64,000 nucleotides of DNA from Thalassobaculum litoreum DSM 18839. GTDB taxonomy: Bacteria > Pseudomonadota > Alphaproteobacteria > Thalassobaculales > Thalassobaculaceae. The translations under genes were made by a program, and so were the position numbers. A model generated the notes under the pieces. That model searched no databases. It was not told the origin of the DNA and worked only from the letters and a program-made list of their open reading frames with translations. The stretch covers positions 62,001 to 126,000 of the forward strand of contig NZ_FNBW01000010.1 in assembly GCF_900102465.1 (NCBI RefSeq). The letters are read 5' to 3'. This document shows, one piece after another, positions 37,220 through 48,137 of this stretch (its first letter is position 1; each line of letters opens with the position of its first letter).

Positions 37220-37247
37220 CAAAGAAAGGGCCGCTTTGCAGCGGCCC
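37220..37247 (-). terminator. Rho-independent terminator of gyrB
   Basis: Arms 37228-37235 and 37240-37247 (GGGCCGCT/AGCGGCCC) with a 4-nt loop; on the minus strand the stem is followed by TTTCTTTGTT. It lies 29 bp past the gyrB stop. Confidence 0.85.
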
Positions 37248-37275
37248 TCATGTCCTCACGCCCTACCGGGAGAGA

Positions 37276-39747
<2,472 letters not shown>

Positions 39748-40941
39748 TTAGGACACGACCTCAGCCGGCCGGACCTTGCCGTCGGCGACGTCGAACAAGC
39801 GCGCGCGATCGGCGATCGGCGCGAAGGTTGATAGATCGGTTCCGGTCAGCCAGGCCTGCCCACCGAGGTCGAAGACGGCCTCGAACAGGGCGGCGCGGCG
39901 CCGGTCGTCGAGATGGGCGGCGACCTCGTCCAGCAGCAGGATCGGCGCCGCATGCTCGTCGATCGCCTGCAGCCGGGCATGGGCGAGCACGATGCCGACC
40001 AGCAGCGCCTTCTGCTCGCCGGTGGAGCATTGGGCCGCCGGCATGGCCTTGCCCACATGGGTCACCGCCAGGTCGGAGCGGTGCGGCCCTTCCGCCTCCT
40101 GCGGGCCGAAACGGGCGGCCGCCAGGGTGGCGCGCAGCCGGTCCTCGACCTCCAGGGCCGGGGTGCCGACCAGCCAGCGGTCGATCTCGCCGTCCAGCGC
40201 CAGCTCGGCGGCCGGGAACGGGTCGCGGGTGGCGGCGCAGATCCGGTTCAGCCGGGCGATCAGCGCGGCCCGGGCGGCGGCGATGGCCACCCCGGTCTCG
40301 GCCAGGGTCTCCTCCAGCGCGGCGTACCAGGCGGCCTCGCGCCGGCCGTCCTTGATCAGCCGGTTGCGCTCGCGCCAGGCATGTTCATAGCCGTTCACCC
40401 GCCCCGCATGCTCGCCGTCGAAGGCATAGACCAGGCGGTCCAGGAACCGGCGGCGGCCCGACGCCCCTTCGGTGAACAGCCGGTCCATCGCCGGGGTCAG
40501 CCAGGACACGGTCAGGTGGTCGCCCAGCGCCGACTGGCTGCGCGCCGGGGCGCCGTCGACGCGGACGATCCGCCGCTCGCCCTCGGCCGCCGCATCGCGG
40601 CCGGTGCCGACCCGCGCGTCGCCGAGCTTGCCGGTGATGGACGCCGAGACCGCCCAGGGCCCGGAATCGCCCACCCGATCGATCTCCGACAGCCTGGCCC
40701 GGCGCATGCCGCGGCCGGGGCTGAGAAAGGAGAGCGCTTCCAGCAGGTTGGTCTTGCCCGAGCCGTTGGCGCCGGTCAGCACCGCCACCGGCCGGTCGAT
40801 CTCCAGGGAGGTCGCCGCGTGGTTGCGGAACCGGGTGAGGCTGATCGAATTCACCGCCAGCCGCAGCGGTGCCCCGGCGGCGGAGGCGGCACCGCTATGT
40901 TCGCTGAGAATGGGACCCTCGACCGACACGCGCGCCGTCAC
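39748..40941 (-). CDS. recF: DNA replication/repair protein RecF
   Basis: SMC-like ATPase that loads RecA at gaps. 397 residues. Walker A is GANGSGKTNLLEALSFLSPG, the ABC-type signature is STGEQKALLVGIVLAHA and Walker B is ILLLDEVAAHLDDRRR. The start is GTG at 40941, overlapping the dnaN stop (GTGA, 40938-40941). The first 25 residues are poorly conserved, and a start near LRLAVNSISLTRFRNH would also be plausible. Confidence 0.94.
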   Translation of the reverse strand: MTARVSVEGPILSEHSGAASAAGAPLRLAVNSISLTRFRNHAATSLEIDRPVAVLTGANGSGKTNLLEALSFLSPGRGMRRARLSEIDRVGDSGPWAVSASITGKLGDARVGTGRDAAAEGERRIVRVDGAPARSQSALGDHLTVSWLTPAMDRLFTEGASGRRRFLDRLVYAFDGEHAGRVNGYEHAWRERNRLIKDGRREAAWYAALEETLAETGVAIAAARAALIARLNRICAATRDPFPAAELALDGEIDRWLVGTPALEVEDRLRATLAAARFGPQEAEGPHRSDLAVTHVGKAMPAAQCSTGEQKALLVGIVLAHARLQAIDEHAAPILLLDEVAAHLDDRRRAALFEAVFDLGGQAWLTGTDLSTFAPIADRARLFDVADGKVRPAEVVS

Positions 40942-42059
40942 ACCCTCATCGGCATCAGGACGTAGAGCGCGCCGTCATCGGCCTCGTCCGTGACGATGGT
41001 CGGCGAGGCCGCGTCGGCCATCTGGAAGACGGCCTTGCCGCCGTCGTCGACCTGGTCGGCGATGTCCAGCAGATAGCGGGAATTGAAGCCGATCTCCATG
41101 GCGGCGGCGCCGTATTCCACGTCCATCTCTTCCGTCGCCTGAGCATTGTCCGGGCTGTTGGCCGACAGGGTCAGGGTGCCGTTGTTCACGGCCAGCTTGA
41201 CCGAGCGCGACTTCTCCGTGGAGATCGTCGCAACGCGGTCGACCGCCTTCTTGAAGGAGCGGCAATCGACCCGCATGATCTTGTCGTTGCCGGCCGGGAT
41301 CACCCGCTCGTAATCCGGGAAGGTGCCGTCGATCAGCTTGGTGGTCATCACGGTGTCGGCGAAGGCGAAACGCAGCTTGTTCTCGCTCAGGCCGATCTGC
41401 ACGTCGCCGTCGGTCTCGTCGATCAGCTTGCGGATCTCGGTCACCGCCTTGCGCGGCACGATCACCGACGGCATGCCCGACGCCCCTTCCGGCAGCGGCA
41501 TCTGCACCCGCGCCAGCCGGTGACCGTCGGTGGCCACCGCCCGCAGCACGGCCATGCCGTTGGCCTGGGTCTCGTGCAGGTAGATGCCGTTGAGGTAGTA
41601 GCGCGTCTCCTCGGTGGAGATCGCGAAGCGGGTGCGGTCGATCAGCGTCTTCGCATCGGCCGCCGACAGCACGAAGTTGGTCGTCAGCTCGTCGCCGGAC
41701 AGGGCCGGGAATTCCTCCACCGGCAGGGTCGGCAGCGAGAAGTTCGAGCGCCCGGCGCGGATCGCCATGCGGCCGCTGTCGCCGGCGACGGTCAGCTCGA
41801 CCTCCGAGCCGTCCTGCAGCTTGCGGGCGATCTCGTAGAGGGTCAGGGCCGGCACCGTGGCCGAGCCCGGCTGGTCGACGGAACAGGCGACGCTCTCGAC
41901 CACGTCCATGTCCATGTCGGTCGCCGTCAGGGACACCCGCCCTTCCTTCGCCTGCAACAGGACATTGGCCAGGATGGGAATGGTATTCCGGCGCTCGACG
42001 ACGCTCTGAACATGGGCCAGCGGCTTCAGGAGGGCCGCCCGGTCAATGGTGATCTTCAT
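40938..42059 (-). CDS. dnaN: DNA polymerase III beta subunit (sliding clamp)
   Basis: Ring-shaped processivity clamp. From the ATG at 42059 it has 373 residues and begins MKITIDRAALLKPLAHVQSVVERRNTIPILANVLL, the usual start; the open frame 20 codons longer is not. The three clamp domains are complete, ending in the C-terminal VLMPMRV that lines the protein-binding pocket. It follows dnaA after a 193-bp gap that contains a long hairpin and a possible promoter, and it is coupled to recF by a 4-bp overlap. Confidence 0.96.
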   Translation of the reverse strand: MKITIDRAALLKPLAHVQSVVERRNTIPILANVLLQAKEGRVSLTATDMDMDVVESVACSVDQPGSATVPALTLYEIARKLQDGSEVELTVAGDSGRMAIRAGRSNFSLPTLPVEEFPALSGDELTTNFVLSAADAKTLIDRTRFAISTEETRYYLNGIYLHETQANGMAVLRAVATDGHRLARVQMPLPEGASGMPSVIVPRKAVTEIRKLIDETDGDVQIGLSENKLRFAFADTVMTTKLIDGTFPDYERVIPAGNDKIMRVDCRSFKKAVDRVATISTEKSRSVKLAVNNGTLTLSANSPDNAQATEEMDVEYGAAAMEIGFNSRYLLDIADQVDDGGKAVFQMADAASPTIVTDEADDGALYVLMPMRV

Positions 42060-42170
42060 GTGCTCGCTCGAACTGGATTGACGCCTGACGGACCGGCGTA
42101 TCGCGAGTTTCGGCGCCACCCGATCCGGTGGAATCCGACCGCCCGCGACCCGGCGAATCGAAAGTCAGAC

Positions 42171-42195
42171 TTTATAGCACGAAACGCTTGTGCAC
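42171..42195 (-). promoter_or_regulatory. Possible dnaN promoter / DnaA-box-like site
   Basis: On the minus strand a TATAAAG (revcomp of CTTTATA) precedes dnaN by about 110 bp. Upstream of it TTGTGCACA (plus strand, 42188-42196) is one base off the TTATNCACA DnaA box. No convincing -35 box is seen at proper spacing. Confidence 0.35.
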
Positions 42196-42208
42196 AGGGA
42201 GTTTTTCA

Positions 42209-42244
42209 CCGTCCGGCGAGGCGGTTTCCGCCACCGCCGGACGG
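42209..42244. terminator. Long hairpin between dnaA and dnaN
   Basis: Arms 42209-42218 and 42235-42244 (10 bp) plus inner arms 42220-42224 and 42228-42232 (5 bp) give a near-continuous stem. It starts 9 bp beyond the dnaA stop. There is no T run in the dnaA direction, so it may attenuate rather than terminate. Confidence 0.55.
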
Positions 42245-42252
42245 CAAGGGAC

Positions 42253-43656
42253 TCACCCCTCCAGCATGCGCCGGAGCAGGTCCACATCGGCGTCGAAATG
42301 CCGGTCCGTGGACCGCAACTCGTCGACCTTCTTGACGGCGTGCATGACCGTCGTGTGGTCGCGGCCGCCGAACTTGCGGCCGATCTCCGGCAGGGAGCGC
42401 TGGGTGAGGTGCTTCGACAGGTACATGGCGATCTGCCGCGGTCGGGCGATCGCCCGGGCCCGGCGGGCCGAGTACATGTCGGAGATCCGCATGTTGTAGT
42501 GCGAGGCCACCTGACGCTGGATCTCCTCGATCGTCACCCGGCGGTCGTTCGCCTTCAGCAGGTCGGACAGGACCTCCTGCACCATCTCCAGGGTGATCGC
42601 CCGACCGACCAGGGTCGAATGGGCCACCACCCGGTTCAGCGCCCCTTCCAGCTCGCGCACGTTGGAGCTGATCTTGTGCGACAGGAACTCCATGACCTTC
42701 GGCGGAATGTCCACGTCCACCCGCTCGACCTTGGACTGCAGGATGCCCAGCCGCAGCTCGTAGTCGGTCGGATGGATGTCGGCCACCAGGCCCCAGCCCA
42801 GGCGCGAGCGCAGCCGCTCCTCCAGCCCGTCCAGATTGGTCGGGCTCTTATCGGCGGAGATCACCACCTGGCGGTTGTTGTCCACCAGGGCGTTGAAGGT
42901 GTGGAAGAACTCCTCCTGGGTGCTGTCCTTGCCGCTAATGAACTGCACGTCGTCTATCATCAGCACGTCGACGGAGCGGAACAGGTCCTTGAAGGCGACC
43001 GTGTCCCGGTACCGCAGGGCGCGGATGAACTGGTACATGAACTTCTCGGCCGAGAGGTACAGGACCCGCCGTTGAGGGTGGTTCCGGCGGATCTCCCAGG
43101 CGATGGCATGCATCAGGTGGGTCTTGCCGAGCCCGACCCCGCCATACAGGAACAGCGGGTTGAACGGCACGGTCTCGCTCTCCGCCACCCGGCGGGCGGC
43201 GGCGAAGGCCAGCTCGTTCGGCTTGCCGACGACGAAATTCTCGAAGGTGAACCGGGCGTCAAGAGACGCCGAGATGGCGTTCAGGTCGCTCGGCGGTTCC
43301 GCCGACACCAGCTCCGGCGTCGACAGCGGCTCGGCGACCGGCTCGTCGTCCTCGAACACGTCGGGGACGGCACGGGCGACCGCCTCCTGACGCGCTGCGG
43401 CGACCACCTCGACGGCGGCGATGGCCGGATCCTCGCCCTGCCACAGTCCCCGCAGGCGATCCCCGTACTGGGTGACCACCCGGTCCCGCTCGAACTTCGA
43501 CGGGATGGCCAGATAGACCACCTGACCGTCGCGGCGCGCCAGCGTCAGCGACTTCAGCCAGCCGCGATACGCCGTCTCCCCGCATTCCGAACGCAGACGT
43601 GTTTTAACCCGCGCCCATTGGGCGGCTAGGCCGTCCCGATCCGCCAGTTCAGCCAT
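42253..43656 (-). CDS. dnaA: Chromosomal replication initiator DnaA
   Basis: Initiator ATPase that melts oriC. 467 residues, with GGGAGGG before the ATG. Domain I is residues 1-85; domain II is short and acidic. Domain III has Walker A GGVGLGKTHLMHAIAWE and Walker B LMIDDVQFISGK, plus the sensor and arginine finger RLRSRLGWGL. Domain IV has the DNA-binding signature GGRDHTTVMHAVKKV. It is transcribed away from the AT-rich 1-kb gap. The order dnaA-dnaN-recF-gyrB that follows is the classic replication block. Confidence 0.97.
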   Translation of the reverse strand: MAELADRDGLAAQWARVKTRLRSECGETAYRGWLKSLTLARRDGQVVYLAIPSKFERDRVVTQYGDRLRGLWQGEDPAIAAVEVVAAARQEAVARAVPDVFEDDEPVAEPLSTPELVSAEPPSDLNAISASLDARFTFENFVVGKPNELAFAAARRVAESETVPFNPLFLYGGVGLGKTHLMHAIAWEIRRNHPQRRVLYLSAEKFMYQFIRALRYRDTVAFKDLFRSVDVLMIDDVQFISGKDSTQEEFFHTFNALVDNNRQVVISADKSPTNLDGLEERLRSRLGWGLVADIHPTDYELRLGILQSKVERVDVDIPPKVMEFLSHKISSNVRELEGALNRVVAHSTLVGRAITLEMVQEVLSDLLKANDRRVTIEEIQRQVASHYNMRISDMYSARRARAIARPRQIAMYLSKHLTQRSLPEIGRKFGGRDHTTVMHAVKKVDELRSTDRHFDADVDLLRRMLEG

Positions 43657-44099
43657 GACGACCCTCCCTCGAAAGATCGCCCGCCGGCCGGTCGACGTTG
43701 GTCAGCGCGATGCTCCAATAGTTCCACTTTGACGATACATCCCCCGATTGGCTCCCCCAGCCGATCCGTGTCACCGTCCTTCCCTCGCATTCCTCTGAAC
43801 CCCGACATGCGGCAGTTCAATTTGCCCAACCACTTGCGGAGGCATCCCTGTGACCTCCACACCGACATCATTCGATCGTCTACACACACTCGTTCCGCCG
43901 CGGCCGACGCCGCTTCGTTTAGCATTTAGCCAGTATTCGGAAAATCACCCCGAGAACTTGATCCGGGAAAATCCATTCGACCGAATGAAACCGCTCAGAG
44001 TAGTAGACGAATTACTCGACATGTTTATTCCCTATGCTTCGCAACTCGTCATCTGCGGTAAGATCGCTAAGGTACTAGGCAGACCATCGGCGCGCAACC

Positions 44100-44280
44100 G
44101 AGTCGAACACTCTATGACGATTTTTTTTCGAACCCTTGTGCAAGGTCAACACGATCACTTCAAAGAGTCATTGTGATTCAGCGGATTGAGGCGGTTTCCT
44201 CACCCCGGACTCAACGAATCGGGCCAACTACTTCACCGGTCAGAATCGTGTTGGGGATTCAGATTGCTAAGCATGGACTC
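44100..44280. promoter_or_regulatory. Cluster of eight GANTC (CcrM methylation) sites
   Basis: GANTC sites begin at 44100, 44165, 44175, 44208, 44216, 44243, 44256 and 44276. By base composition fewer than one is expected in 181 bp. In alphaproteobacteria CcrM methylates GANTC, and origins and cell-cycle promoters carry such sites. Confidence 0.7.
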
Positions 44281-44642
44281 CCAATTGTCACACAGAAAGA
44301 AGGTGCATACGATCGCGAACCAAAACAATCATGAGGCGCGGCCCAAAAAACCCTTCCGTGACCAAATGCGACGGCACCCGCATGACCGTCGCCGCGGTGA
44401 ACAAGGACAATGTGATCCTGGGTGACGGGGACCAGGGCCTGGATGACGGGCCTGGCTGACCGGGGCGGCGACGACCTTGCCGCACGGGGTGCCCGCACGC
44501 GACCGGCGGCAGAGCTGCTCCTGATCCCGCCGACAGTCAGCGCCCCCTCGACTTCAGCAGGGTCCGCAGGATCCTCCGGACCCGATCAGACGGGCCGGGA
44601 CGCGGGCGCAGGGTCGGTGCCGATACACAGCGGTGCCGGCAC

Positions 44643-44668
44643 AAAAAAGCCGCCGATCCCGGCGGCTT
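44643..44668 (-). terminator. Rho-independent terminator of rpsT
   Basis: On the minus strand AAGCCGCC-loop-GGCGGCTT (44661-44668 with 44647-44654) is followed by TTTTTT, 30 bp past the rpsT stop. It marks the boundary between the rpsT transcript and the AT-rich gap. Confidence 0.9.
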
Positions 44669-44698
44669 CCTCGTCGTCGTCTCGGCACGGGCCTGAGA

Positions 44699-44965
44699 TC
44701 AGGCGCCCAGCGCCTTGATGCGGGTGTTCAGACGGGACAGCTTGCGCGCCACCGTGTTGCGGTGCAGGACGCCCTTGAGGACGCCGCGGTGCATCTCCGG
44801 CTGGGCGGCCTTGAAGGCCTCCATGGCAGCGGTCTGGTCGCCGGAGGCGATCGCCTTCTCGACGCGCTTGACGTGCGTACGGATGCGCGAGATGCGCGCG
44901 TGGTTGATTTCGTACCGCCGTGCGTTGCGCCGGATGCGCTTTTCAGCTGAAGCGTGATTGGCCAT
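44699..44965 (-). CDS. rpsT: 30S ribosomal protein S20
   Basis: An 88-residue, highly basic protein that binds 16S rRNA. It begins [39 protein letters not shown] and ends [16 protein letters not shown], matching S20 in length and pattern. It lies just outside the origin-like gap and is transcribed toward dnaA, with its own strong terminator. A GAGAGA signal precedes the ATG. Confidence 0.96.
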   Translation of the reverse strand: MANHASAEKRIRRNARRYEINHARISRIRTHVKRVEKAIASGDQTAAMEAFKAAQPEMHRGVLKGVLHRNTVARKLSRLNTRIKALGA

Positions 44966-45095
44966 GTTCGTCTCTCAAAGTACGGCAGATCCGTGGAAGG
45001 CGCGCTTATAGCTGTCACCCCGGACGCCGTCAACAACGAGTCGCGTCGACCGGGGTGATTCTTTGGCGGAGAAGAGTCCCGCCGGAGTCCTGCGG

Positions 45096-45872
45096 TCAGC
45101 GATTCTTGAAGACCGGCTGGCGCTTCTCGACGAAGGCGGCCATGCCCTCCTTCTGGTCTTCGGTGGCGAACAGGGAGTGGAACAGCCGGCGCTCGAACCG
45201 CACGCCCTCGCTGAGCGTGGTCTCGTAGCTGCGGTTGACCGCCTCCTTGGCCATCATCACCGACGGCAGCGACAGATCGGCGATACGGCCGGCGACCTTC
45301 ATCGCCTCGTCCAGCAGGTCGGCCGCCGGCACGATGCGGCTGACCAGGCCCGAACGCTCGGCCTCCTGGGCATCCATGTTGCGGCCGGTCAGCACCATGT
45401 CCATCGCCTTCGACTTGCCGACGAAGCGGGTCAGGCGCTGGGAGCCGCCGGCGCCTGGAATGACGCCGAGATTGATCTCCGGCTGGCCGAACTTGGCGCT
45501 GTCGGCGGCGATGATGAAGTCGCACATCATCGCCAGCTCGCAGCCGCCGCCGAGCGCGTAGCCGGCGACCGCCGCGATCACCGGCTTGCGCACCCGCAGG
45601 ATCGTCTCCCAGCCGGAGGTGATGAAGTCCTCGACATACGCGTCGGCGAAGCCCTTGGACTGCATCTCCTTGATGTCCGCGCCGGCGGCGAAGGCCTTCT
45701 CGCTGCCGGTGACGACGATGCAGCCGATCTCGGCATTGGCATCGGCCGCCAGCAGCGCATCGCCCAGCTCCGCCATCAGCGGCGAGGACAGGGCGTTCAG
45801 CGCCTTCGGGCGGTTCAGGGTGATCAGCGCGACACTGCCGCGCGTCTCGGTCAGAATGTTCTCATAAGCCAT
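45096..45872 (-). CDS. Enoyl-CoA hydratase (crotonase family)
   Basis: Hydrates trans-2-enoyl-CoA in beta-oxidation. I take the ATG at 45872 (258 residues), since GGGAG is 8 bp upstream; a GTG at 45881 is also in frame. Crotonase features are [11 protein letters not shown] (oxyanion CoA site), [17 protein letters not shown] and the catalytic glutamates around GCELAM and [19 protein letters not shown]. It is the short-chain EchA-type. The location between rpsT and mutM near the origin recurs in related genomes, to my knowledge. Confidence 0.92.
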   Translation of the reverse strand: MAYENILTETRGSVALITLNRPKALNALSSPLMAELGDALLAADANAEIGCIVVTGSEKAFAAGADIKEMQSKGFADAYVEDFITSGWETILRVRKPVIAAVAGYALGGGCELAMMCDFIIAADSAKFGQPEINLGVIPGAGGSQRLTRFVGKSKAMDMVLTGRNMDAQEAERSGLVSRIVPAADLLDEAMKVAGRIADLSLPSVMMAKEAVNRSYETTLSEGVRFERRLFHSLFATEDQKEGMAAFVEKRQPVFKNR

Positions 45873-45927
45873 AGCGGCCACTCCCGGGTCGCGCCGACCG
45901 CCCGAGCAGGGGCGGCGGCGGTTGTGA

Positions 45928-46308
45928 TCATCGCGGCACGAGCTCGAAGCGGACCACCAGTCCGCCCCGCTCGGCCACCGCGTCGAAACTCAACTCCTCG
46001 CCCGCGCGCACCCAGCGATCGCCCTCCAGCCTGTCCCAGCCAAGCTGGGGCAGTGTGGCGTCGTAGAAGGCGCGGACATCCTCCATGGCAACCGTGCCTT
46101 CAGCGAAGGCGACGACGATGCGGCCGGCGAGCCCGTCGAACGCGACGCTCGCGGCCGGCACGCTCTGCAGTTCCGGCATCAGGGGCAGATCCTCGATGCC
46201 GTCCACGAACCGCCCGTCGGCCGATGCCGGCATACGGACAAGCAGCAGCACCGCGATCGCCAGGGCGGCGAGAGCGGTCGGTTTGACGCATCGGAACGGC
46301 AGGCTCAT
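45928..46308 (-). CDS. Small exported protein of unknown function
   Basis: A 126-residue protein with a signal peptide (about 1-31, [18 protein letters not shown]). The mature part has [15 protein letters not shown], a [19 protein letters not shown] strand pair and [35 protein letters not shown]. Short soluble proteins of this pattern sit next to mutM in several alphaproteobacteria as far as I recall, but I cannot name the family. It begins 16 bp after mutM's stop, so it is probably in an operon mutM-this-ech. Confidence 0.65.
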   Translation of the reverse strand: MSLPFRCVKPTALAALAIAVLLLVRMPASADGRFVDGIEDLPLMPELQSVPAASVAFDGLAGRIVVAFAEGTVAMEDVRAFYDATLPQLGWDRLEGDRWVRAGEELSFDAVAERGGLVVRFELVPR

Positions 46309-46324
46309 GGCGCCGGCTTCTACC

Positions 46325-47155
46325 TCAGCGTTGACAGCGGGGACAATAGAAAGTGGACCTCCCGGACTGCACCAGACGTTTCACCGTGCCGCCGCATTCC
46401 GGGGTCGGACATCCCTCCCCCTCGCGATCGTACACCCGAAAGGTGTGCTGGAAATACCCGAGTTCGCCCGACACCTGACGGTGATCGCGCAGGCTCGAGC
46501 CGCCGGCGGCGATCGCCTCGGTGAGCACGGTTTTGACCGCGTCGGCCAACCGCTCCGCTCGACCACCCCAGACGTTCAGGGCCAGCCGCCGCGGCGCGAT
46601 CCCGGCGCGATGCAGCGCCTCGCAGGCGTAGATGTTGCCGACCCCGGCCACCACCTTCTGGTCCAGCAGAGCGGCCTTTATCGGGGTGTATTTGCCGGCC
46701 AGCGCGGATTCCAGCGCCGGACCGTTGAAGGCATTGCCCAGCGGCTCCGGCCCGATGCCCTTGAGCAGCTTGTGCCGCTCAACCTCCTGGGTCGGCCAAA
46801 GGTCCATCATGCCGAAGCGGCGCGCGTCGTTGAACTTCACCCAGGTGCCGTCATCGGTGCGGAAGACCACGTGGTCATGGGTCTCCAGCGGCGATTTCGG
46901 GCCGTCGGAGATCAGCATCCGGCCGGACATGCCGAGATGGATCATCCAGCTCGTCCCGTCGTCGAGATCGACCAGGATGTATTTCGCCCGGCGGCGCAGT
47001 CCGAGGATCCGGCGCCCGGTCAGACGCTCGGCCATGCGGTCGGGCAGAGGCCAGCGCAGGTCCGGCCGGCGCACCTCGACCTCGGCCAGCACGCGCCCGT
47101 CCATGCGGCTGGACAGCCCGCGCATCACGGTTTCGACTTCAGGCAGTTCAGGCAT
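46325..47155 (-). CDS. mutM: Formamidopyrimidine-DNA glycosylase
   Basis: Base-excision enzyme removing 8-oxoguanine and related lesions, with AP-lyase activity. 276 residues. The catalytic N terminus is [14 protein letters not shown] (Pro and Glu after Met removal). The H2TH region has [23 protein letters not shown]. The C-terminal zinc finger shows CPTPECGG and FYCPRCQR. It is divergent from ubiE, leaving 140 bp for two promoters. Confidence 0.96.
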   Translation of the reverse strand: MPELPEVETVMRGLSSRMDGRVLAEVEVRRPDLRWPLPDRMAERLTGRRILGLRRRAKYILVDLDDGTSWMIHLGMSGRMLISDGPKSPLETHDHVVFRTDDGTWVKFNDARRFGMMDLWPTQEVERHKLLKGIGPEPLGNAFNGPALESALAGKYTPIKAALLDQKVVAGVGNIYACEALHRAGIAPRRLALNVWGGRAERLADAVKTVLTEAIAAGGSSLRDHRQVSGELGYFQHTFRVYDREGEGCPTPECGGTVKRLVQSGRSTFYCPRCQR

Positions 47156-47295
47156 GATGGCGGACGGTATCCCGACGGCCGAGCCGCGCCAAGCGGCAGA
47201 TTGGCCGGCACGGCAGACCGGTGCCCGGCCTTGATTCCGGGCGCGTAGAGGCCTAATCCACGTCAGACCGAAACCGGTGGGCGGGTGCAGACGCG

Positions 47296-48120
47296 ATGGC
47301 TGCCGAGGGCAAGAACGCGAATTCAGCGCAGGCGACGGCGGCGGCGACGGCCGGCGACCCCTCCGCCACCGATCCGAAGATCCGCGACGGGGTGACCGAT
47401 TTCGGCTTCACCTCGGTGTCCGTGGAGGAGAAGAGCACCCGGGTCCGCGAGGTGTTCGACAGCGTCGCCTCCTCCTACGACCTGATGAACGATCTGATGA
47501 GCCTGGGCATCCACCGGGTGTGGAAACAGGCCTTCGCCGACTGGCTGGCGCCGCGCCCGGGACACCGGCTGCTCGACGTGGCCGGCGGCACCGGCGACAT
47601 CGCCGCCCTGTGGCGTAAGCGCGGCGGCGGCCCGGTCACGGTCTGCGACATCAATGCCGAGATGATCGCCGTCGGCCGCGACCGCCTGGAGAAGGCCGGC
47701 GGTGACGACGCGGTGGACTGGGTGGTCGGCAATGCCGAGGATCTGCCGCTCGCCGATGCCTCGGTCGACCGCGTGACCATCGCCTTCGGCCTGCGCAACG
47801 TGACCCGCATCGATCGGGCGCTGGGGGAGATGACCCGGGTGCTGCGGCCCGGCGGCCGGTTCATGTGCCTGGAGTTCTCGCGTCCCACCCAGGCCTGGCT
47901 CGACCCGATCTACGACACCTATTCCTTCAAGGTGCTGCCCTGGCTCGGCGACAAGGTCGCCCAGGACCGGCCGGCCTACCAGTATCTGGCCGAGAGCATC
48001 CGCCGCTTCCCCGACCAGCAGGACCTGGCCGAGCGCATGCGCCGGGTCGGGCTGGAGCAGGTGAAGTGGCGCAACCTGTCGGCCGGGATCGCGGCGATCC
48101 ATTCGGGCTGGCGCCTGTAG
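47296..48120 (+). CDS. ubiE: Ubiquinone/menaquinone biosynthesis C-methyltransferase
   Basis: SAM-dependent methylation in ubiquinone synthesis. 274 residues, with an N-terminal Ala-rich extension of about 30. Family signatures are [39 protein letters not shown] (SAM loop), [24 protein letters not shown] and [21 protein letters not shown]. It is followed 17 bp later by ubiB, so both belong to one ubiquinone operon. Confidence 0.95.
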   Translation: MAAEGKNANSAQATAAATAGDPSATDPKIRDGVTDFGFTSVSVEEKSTRVREVFDSVASSYDLMNDLMSLGIHRVWKQAFADWLAPRPGHRLLDVAGGTGDIAALWRKRGGGPVTVCDINAEMIAVGRDRLEKAGGDDAVDWVVGNAEDLPLADASVDRVTIAFGLRNVTRIDRALGEMTRVLRPGGRFMCLEFSRPTQAWLDPIYDTYSFKVLPWLGDKVAQDRPAYQYLAESIRRFPDQQDLAERMRRVGLEQVKWRNLSAGIAAIHSGWRL

Positions 48121-48137
48121 GCGATGATCCGGTCCCC

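Larger units (their letters stand above)
43657..44698. other. AT-rich gap upstream of dnaA; candidate origin region
   Basis: About 1 kb without a convincing gene. From roughly 43900 to 44340 it is visibly much richer in A+T than the surrounding DNA, with a T8 run at 44121-44128. Eight GANTC (CcrM) sites lie within 44100-44280. Its place between dnaA and rpsT is a typical location for an origin. I could not find good matches to TTATCCACA DnaA boxes. Small frames of 108 and 79 codons (43850-44176, 44186-44425) have no signal or recognised content and are treated as chance. The part from 44400 to 44640 returns to high GC and I see nothing in it. Confidence 0.5.

Noticed and set aside
43850-44176. 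108-codon open frame in the gap upstream of dnaA
   Set aside because: No ribosome-binding signal, no recognisable motif, composition like the AT-rich gap, and it overlaps the GANTC-rich stretch.
44381-44458. Short frame reading TVAAVNKDNVILGDGDQG, faintly like the HslV N terminus
   Set aside because: Only 25 codons, no start signal and no further HslV similarity; most likely chance in GC-rich DNA.
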